A stretch of DNA of 5,936 bases from positions 1 through 5,936 of the forward strand of contig SMXR01000056.1 of the NCBI GenBank assembly GCA_004356215.1, in the 5' to 3' direction. Numbering within the stretch: position 1 is the first letter of the stretch; the number at the start of each line of letters is the position of its first letter. The notes below the pieces were generated by a model. That model was not told the origin of the DNA, did no database searches, and was given only the letters and a program-made list of their open reading frames with translations. This DNA is from Alphaproteobacteria bacterium (GTDB lineage: Bacteria; Pseudomonadota; Alphaproteobacteria; Sphingomonadales; SMXR01). Both the position numbers and the translations under genes were made by a program. Shown here one piece after another: positions 3,345 to 5,936 of this stretch.

Positions 3345-5936
3345 TCAGGAACGGTGTGTCCCGGGTGGCGTAGTGCCAACAATGCGCTCAAAATGCTCCA
3401 TCACCAGTTTCATCATATTCTCAACATCGTCGACCTGGGCAACGATCAGGTCACCGGGCTGAACTACTTCAAAGGCCCGTTTGAGGGCCGCGGCGGGGTC
3501 ATTGACCACTTCCGCCATATCCACGTCAAAGCCATTTTCTACGGCCCCGGCCCGGACAAGCTCCGGGGTCTCGCCAAGTTTGCGCCCTCTGGGATCGGCA
3601 TCGGCGACAATGATGTGGTCATAAACCTCAGCCAATGACGCCCCAAATAATTTAAGGTGCTTATCCAGGCGGTTGCCGGCACCGTGGGCAACGACAATTT
3701 TTCGGCCCTTGGTGAGGTGCGGCAAAACGCTTGCAATGGCCTTTATCGCCGGAGTGTTGTGACCATAATCCATCAAAACCTTGAAGGTGATAAAGTCGAT
3801 CAGGTTCATGCGGCCTGGGTTCTGGGTGGCGCTGGGGTGGAAAGTGCTAATGCCATTTTTGATCATATCGATGGGAATGCCCAGGCCGTGAAGTGCGGCC
3901 ACTGCTGCCAGAACGTTGGCAATGTTAAAGGTTGCTACGCCGCCCATGGTAATTGGCGCCTCGACCGCAGACAAGATATGAACTGTGGGCTCCAGGGAAT
4001 GAAGCACAACATCGCCGTCTTCATAGACCACCGCAGTTCCGCCCGCCTTAATATGTTTTCTGACCGTCTTGTTGGCTGGATTCATGGAAAAAAATACTAC
4101 CTTGCCCCCTGCCCGGTCGGCAAGCCCTACCACGATCGGATCATCGGCGTTTAGAACTGCCGTGCCCCGGTCACTGACAACTTCAATGACGGTAGATTTA
4201 ACCAGCGCCAGTTCTTCGACGTCTTCGACGCCATCGACGCCGATATGGTCCTCATCAACATTCAGGAAAATACCAATGCGGCAGCGGTCAAACCCAAGAC
4301 CACGCCGGATCAGGCCCCCGCGCGCAATCTCAAGGACGGCACAGTCGACAATCGGTTCACGCAAAACAAAGGCGGATCCCGCAGGGCCGCTGTAGTCACC
4401 GGAAATAATCTGGACCCCATCGATCTCAACCCCAGTGGTTCCTGCAAAACCGACCAAATGTCCACTGTACTTGAGGGCATGGGCAATAAGCTTGGCAGTG
4501 GTTGTCTTGCCGTTGGTGCCGGTCACCGCAACAATCGGAAAATCAAAGCTGACATCAGGGGGGAACAACATATCGACCATGGGTATGGCGACGTTCCGTG
4601 GTTCGCCTTCGCTGGGGTCCAGATGCATCCTGAAACCAGGGGCGGCATTAACTTCAACAACCCCGCCAGTTCCAGGGGTTAAGGGCTGATCAAGACTGGG
4701 AGCGACAATATCGATTCCAATGCAGTCCAGGGCAATGATCCGGGCGATGCGCTCACACATCAGCCTGACCTCTTGATGAACCTCATCAGTGACATCACGG
4801 GCGGTCCCGCCGGTTGAGAGATTGGCAGTGGATTTGATATAGAGCTTTTCCTTGGCGGCCAGCACATGGCTAAGCTTATAGCCCTTAAACGCAAGCAACC
4901 GCTTGGTCATGTGATCGATAGTGATGATGGTCAGGACCCGCTCGTGCCCAATCCCCCGACGGGGGTCTTGGTTAACCGCATCGATCAATTGTTGAATGGT
5001 GTGCTTACCATCGCCAATGATAAAGGCCGGTTCGCGAAGTGCGGCCGCCTCCAACTTGCCGTTTATGACCAGTACCCGGAAATCCAGCCCGGTCAGGGTT
5101 TTTTCGACTATCACGTATTTACAAATTCTGAGCGCTGAGGCGAACGCGGTTTTAAGCTCCTTAGGGCTTGAGACACAGGCTGTAATCCCTCGGCCATGGT
5201 TGCCAATTTCTGGTTTGACGGCAACCGGATAGCCAATATCTTCGACGGCCTCGGCGGCCCCTTCAAGGGTTCTTACGATCTCACCTTTTGGAACTGGGAT
5301 ACCGGCCGCATCTAGAAGTTCTTTGGTTCTGAATTTTTCATCGGCAATTTCAACCCCCAGCGCACTGGTGCGATCGGTCATGGTTGCCTGAATCCGGCGT
5401 TGTTTTGAGCCATAACCAAGCTGGACAAAACTGTCACTATTAAGCCGTTGCACTTGGATGCCTCTTTTCTTGGCTTCCTCGACAATGCTGCTGGTTGACG
5501 GACCCAGCAAATCATTTTCTCTAAGATCCTTAAGCCCGCTGATAACGGCATCAATATCAAAAGGCTTTTTCTTTGCGGTGGCGTCAACCAGAGCAACAGC
5601 ATCCCGCCCGGCCTGAAGCCCCACTGATTCAACCCGGTAGCGATAGACAACTTTGTAGATACCCCGCTCAGCAGTTTCATAAGTTTTGCCAAAACCAACT
5701 TCCATCCCCGCAAGACATTGCAATTCCAGGGCAATGTGCTCGGTAATGTGACCGACCCAAGTGCCTCGGTGCAGACGTTGAATAAACCCCCCCGGCGCGC
5801 CAATTGAACAGCCATGACTTTGTAAGGTTGGCACTAGCGTGACCAGGCGATCCGGGAAACCAGGAATTTCATCAGAGGGCTTGTCTTCATAATCACCAAT
5901 GTCCAAAAGCATAAAGATGGTTGGATAGAGGCTGTA
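3345..5936 (-). CDS. cphA: Cyanophycin synthetase, N-terminus beyond the right edge
   Basis: ATP-dependent enzyme that builds cyanophycin, a poly-L-aspartate backbone with arginine on each side chain, as cytoplasmic nitrogen storage granules. Residues are numbered from the ATG at 5912. The N-domain (to about 160) carries GHITEHIALELQ and a LGPSTSSIVEEAKKRG segment. The ATP-grasp G-domain (about 160-430) has QLGYGSKQRRIQATMTDRTS, KPEIGNHGRG (233-242), STANLSTGGTARD (361-373) and VEVNAAPGFRMHLDPSEG. The Mur-ligase-like M-domain (from about 455) has the P-loop GTNGKT (465-470), EIARGG (528-533), NVDEDH (551-556), NADDP (588-592), NIANVLAA and DYGHNT (715-720). The reading frame is open through 5936 and the eight codons before that ATG (YSLYPTIF) fit the family, so the ATG is internal; about 15-20 residues are missing, giving a total near 880, normal for CphA1. 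No frameshift is seen. Partner genes (cyanophycinase, a second cphA) are not in the window. Confidence 0.95.
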   Translation of the reverse strand, partial: YSLYPTIFMLLDIGDYEDKPSDEIPGFPDRLVTLVPTLQSHGCSIGAPGGFIQRLHRGTWVGHITEHIALELQCLAGMEVGFGKTYETAERGIYKVVYRYRVESVGLQAGRDAVALVDATAKKKPFDIDAVISGLKDLRENDLLGPSTSSIVEEAKKRGIQVQRLNSDSFVQLGYGSKQRRIQATMTDRTSALGVEIADEKFRTKELLDAAGIPVPKGEIVRTLEGAAEAVEDIGYPVAVKPEIGNHGRGITACVSSPKELKTAFASALRICKYVIVEKTLTGLDFRVLVINGKLEAAALREPAFIIGDGKHTIQQLIDAVNQDPRRGIGHERVLTIITIDHMTKRLLAFKGYKLSHVLAAKEKLYIKSTANLSTGGTARDVTDEVHQEVRLMCERIARIIALDCIGIDIVAPSLDQPLTPGTGGVVEVNAAPGFRMHLDPSEGEPRNVAIPMVDMLFPPDVSFDFPIVAVTGTNGKTTTAKLIAHALKYSGHLVGFAGTTGVEIDGVQIISGDYSGPAGSAFVLREPIVDCAVLEIARGGLIRRGLGFDRCRIGIFLNVDEDHIGVDGVEDVEELALVKSTVIEVVSDRGTAVLNADDPIVVGLADRAGGKVVFFSMNPANKTVRKHIKAGGTAVVYEDGDVVLHSLEPTVHILSAVEAPITMGGVATFNIANVLAAVAALHGLGIPIDMIKNGISTFHPSATQNPGRMNLIDFITFKVLMDYGHNTPAIKAIASVLPHLTKGRKIVVAHGAGNRLDKHLKLFGASLAEVYDHIIVADADPRGRKLGETPELVRAGAVENGFDVDMAEVVNDPAAALKRAFEVVQPGDLIVAQVDDVENMMKLVMEHFERIVGTTPPGTHRS

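Noticed and set aside
3657..4682. Several plus-strand ORFs opposite cphA
   Set aside because: They are shadow frames of the long, clearly homologous cphA reading frame, with no family resemblance of their own.
3219..5936. Integrase, att repeat or mobile element linked to tRNA-Thr
   Set aside because: I looked for a second copy of the tRNA 3' segment and for transposase or integrase motifs and saw none in this window.

Overview
The window looks like chromosomal DNA from an alphaproteobacterium. The evidence is the gene set murA - DUF2948 protein - infA - maf on one strand (a syntenic block typical of that class), a DUF2948 protein (a family I know from Alphaproteobacteria), an alphaproteobacterial-type dCTP deaminase, and moderate GC content. 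No phage, transposase, CRISPR array or plasmid function is visible.

Layout: every protein gene reads on the minus strand, and the only plus-strand gene is a tRNA. From the right edge leftwards: (1) a large cyanophycin synthetase gene, cphA (3345 to the right edge). It is open through the last base, so its true N-terminus lies outside the window. (2) A 125-base gap (3219-3344) holding at most a doubtful 25-codon ORF. (3) tRNA-Thr(GGT) on the plus strand, 3144-3218, with encoded CCA and a candidate promoter. (4) A 49-residue basic, helical small protein (2897-3046). (5) dcd, dCTP deaminase (2276-2830), with its own candidate promoter and a rho-independent terminator after it. (6) murA (912-2192), followed 4 bases later by (7) a DUF2948 gene (458-907). 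(8) A 119-base leader and infA (120-338), then (9) the start of maf (1-91), cut by the left edge.

How the genes relate: murA makes the first committed peptidoglycan precursor, dcd feeds dTTP synthesis, infA encodes translation initiation factor IF-1, and maf encodes a nucleotide pyrophosphatase of the Maf family. These are housekeeping genes grouped by synteny rather than one pathway. cphA stands apart: it makes the nitrogen/carbon reserve polymer cyanophycin (multi-L-arginyl-poly-L-aspartate), is patchily distributed in proteobacteria, and lies on the 3' side of the tRNA, a usual place for acquired genes. No integration scar was seen.

Points worth a second look: the retained HxxEH motif in the cphA N-domain (a possible primer-making hydrolytic site), a compact murA-DUF2948-infA block lacking the hisD/UPF0262/phosphatase genes often found inside it, two in-frame A8 tracts in the DUF2948 gene, and a terminator placed just upstream of murA. 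I see no convincing wholly new system here.
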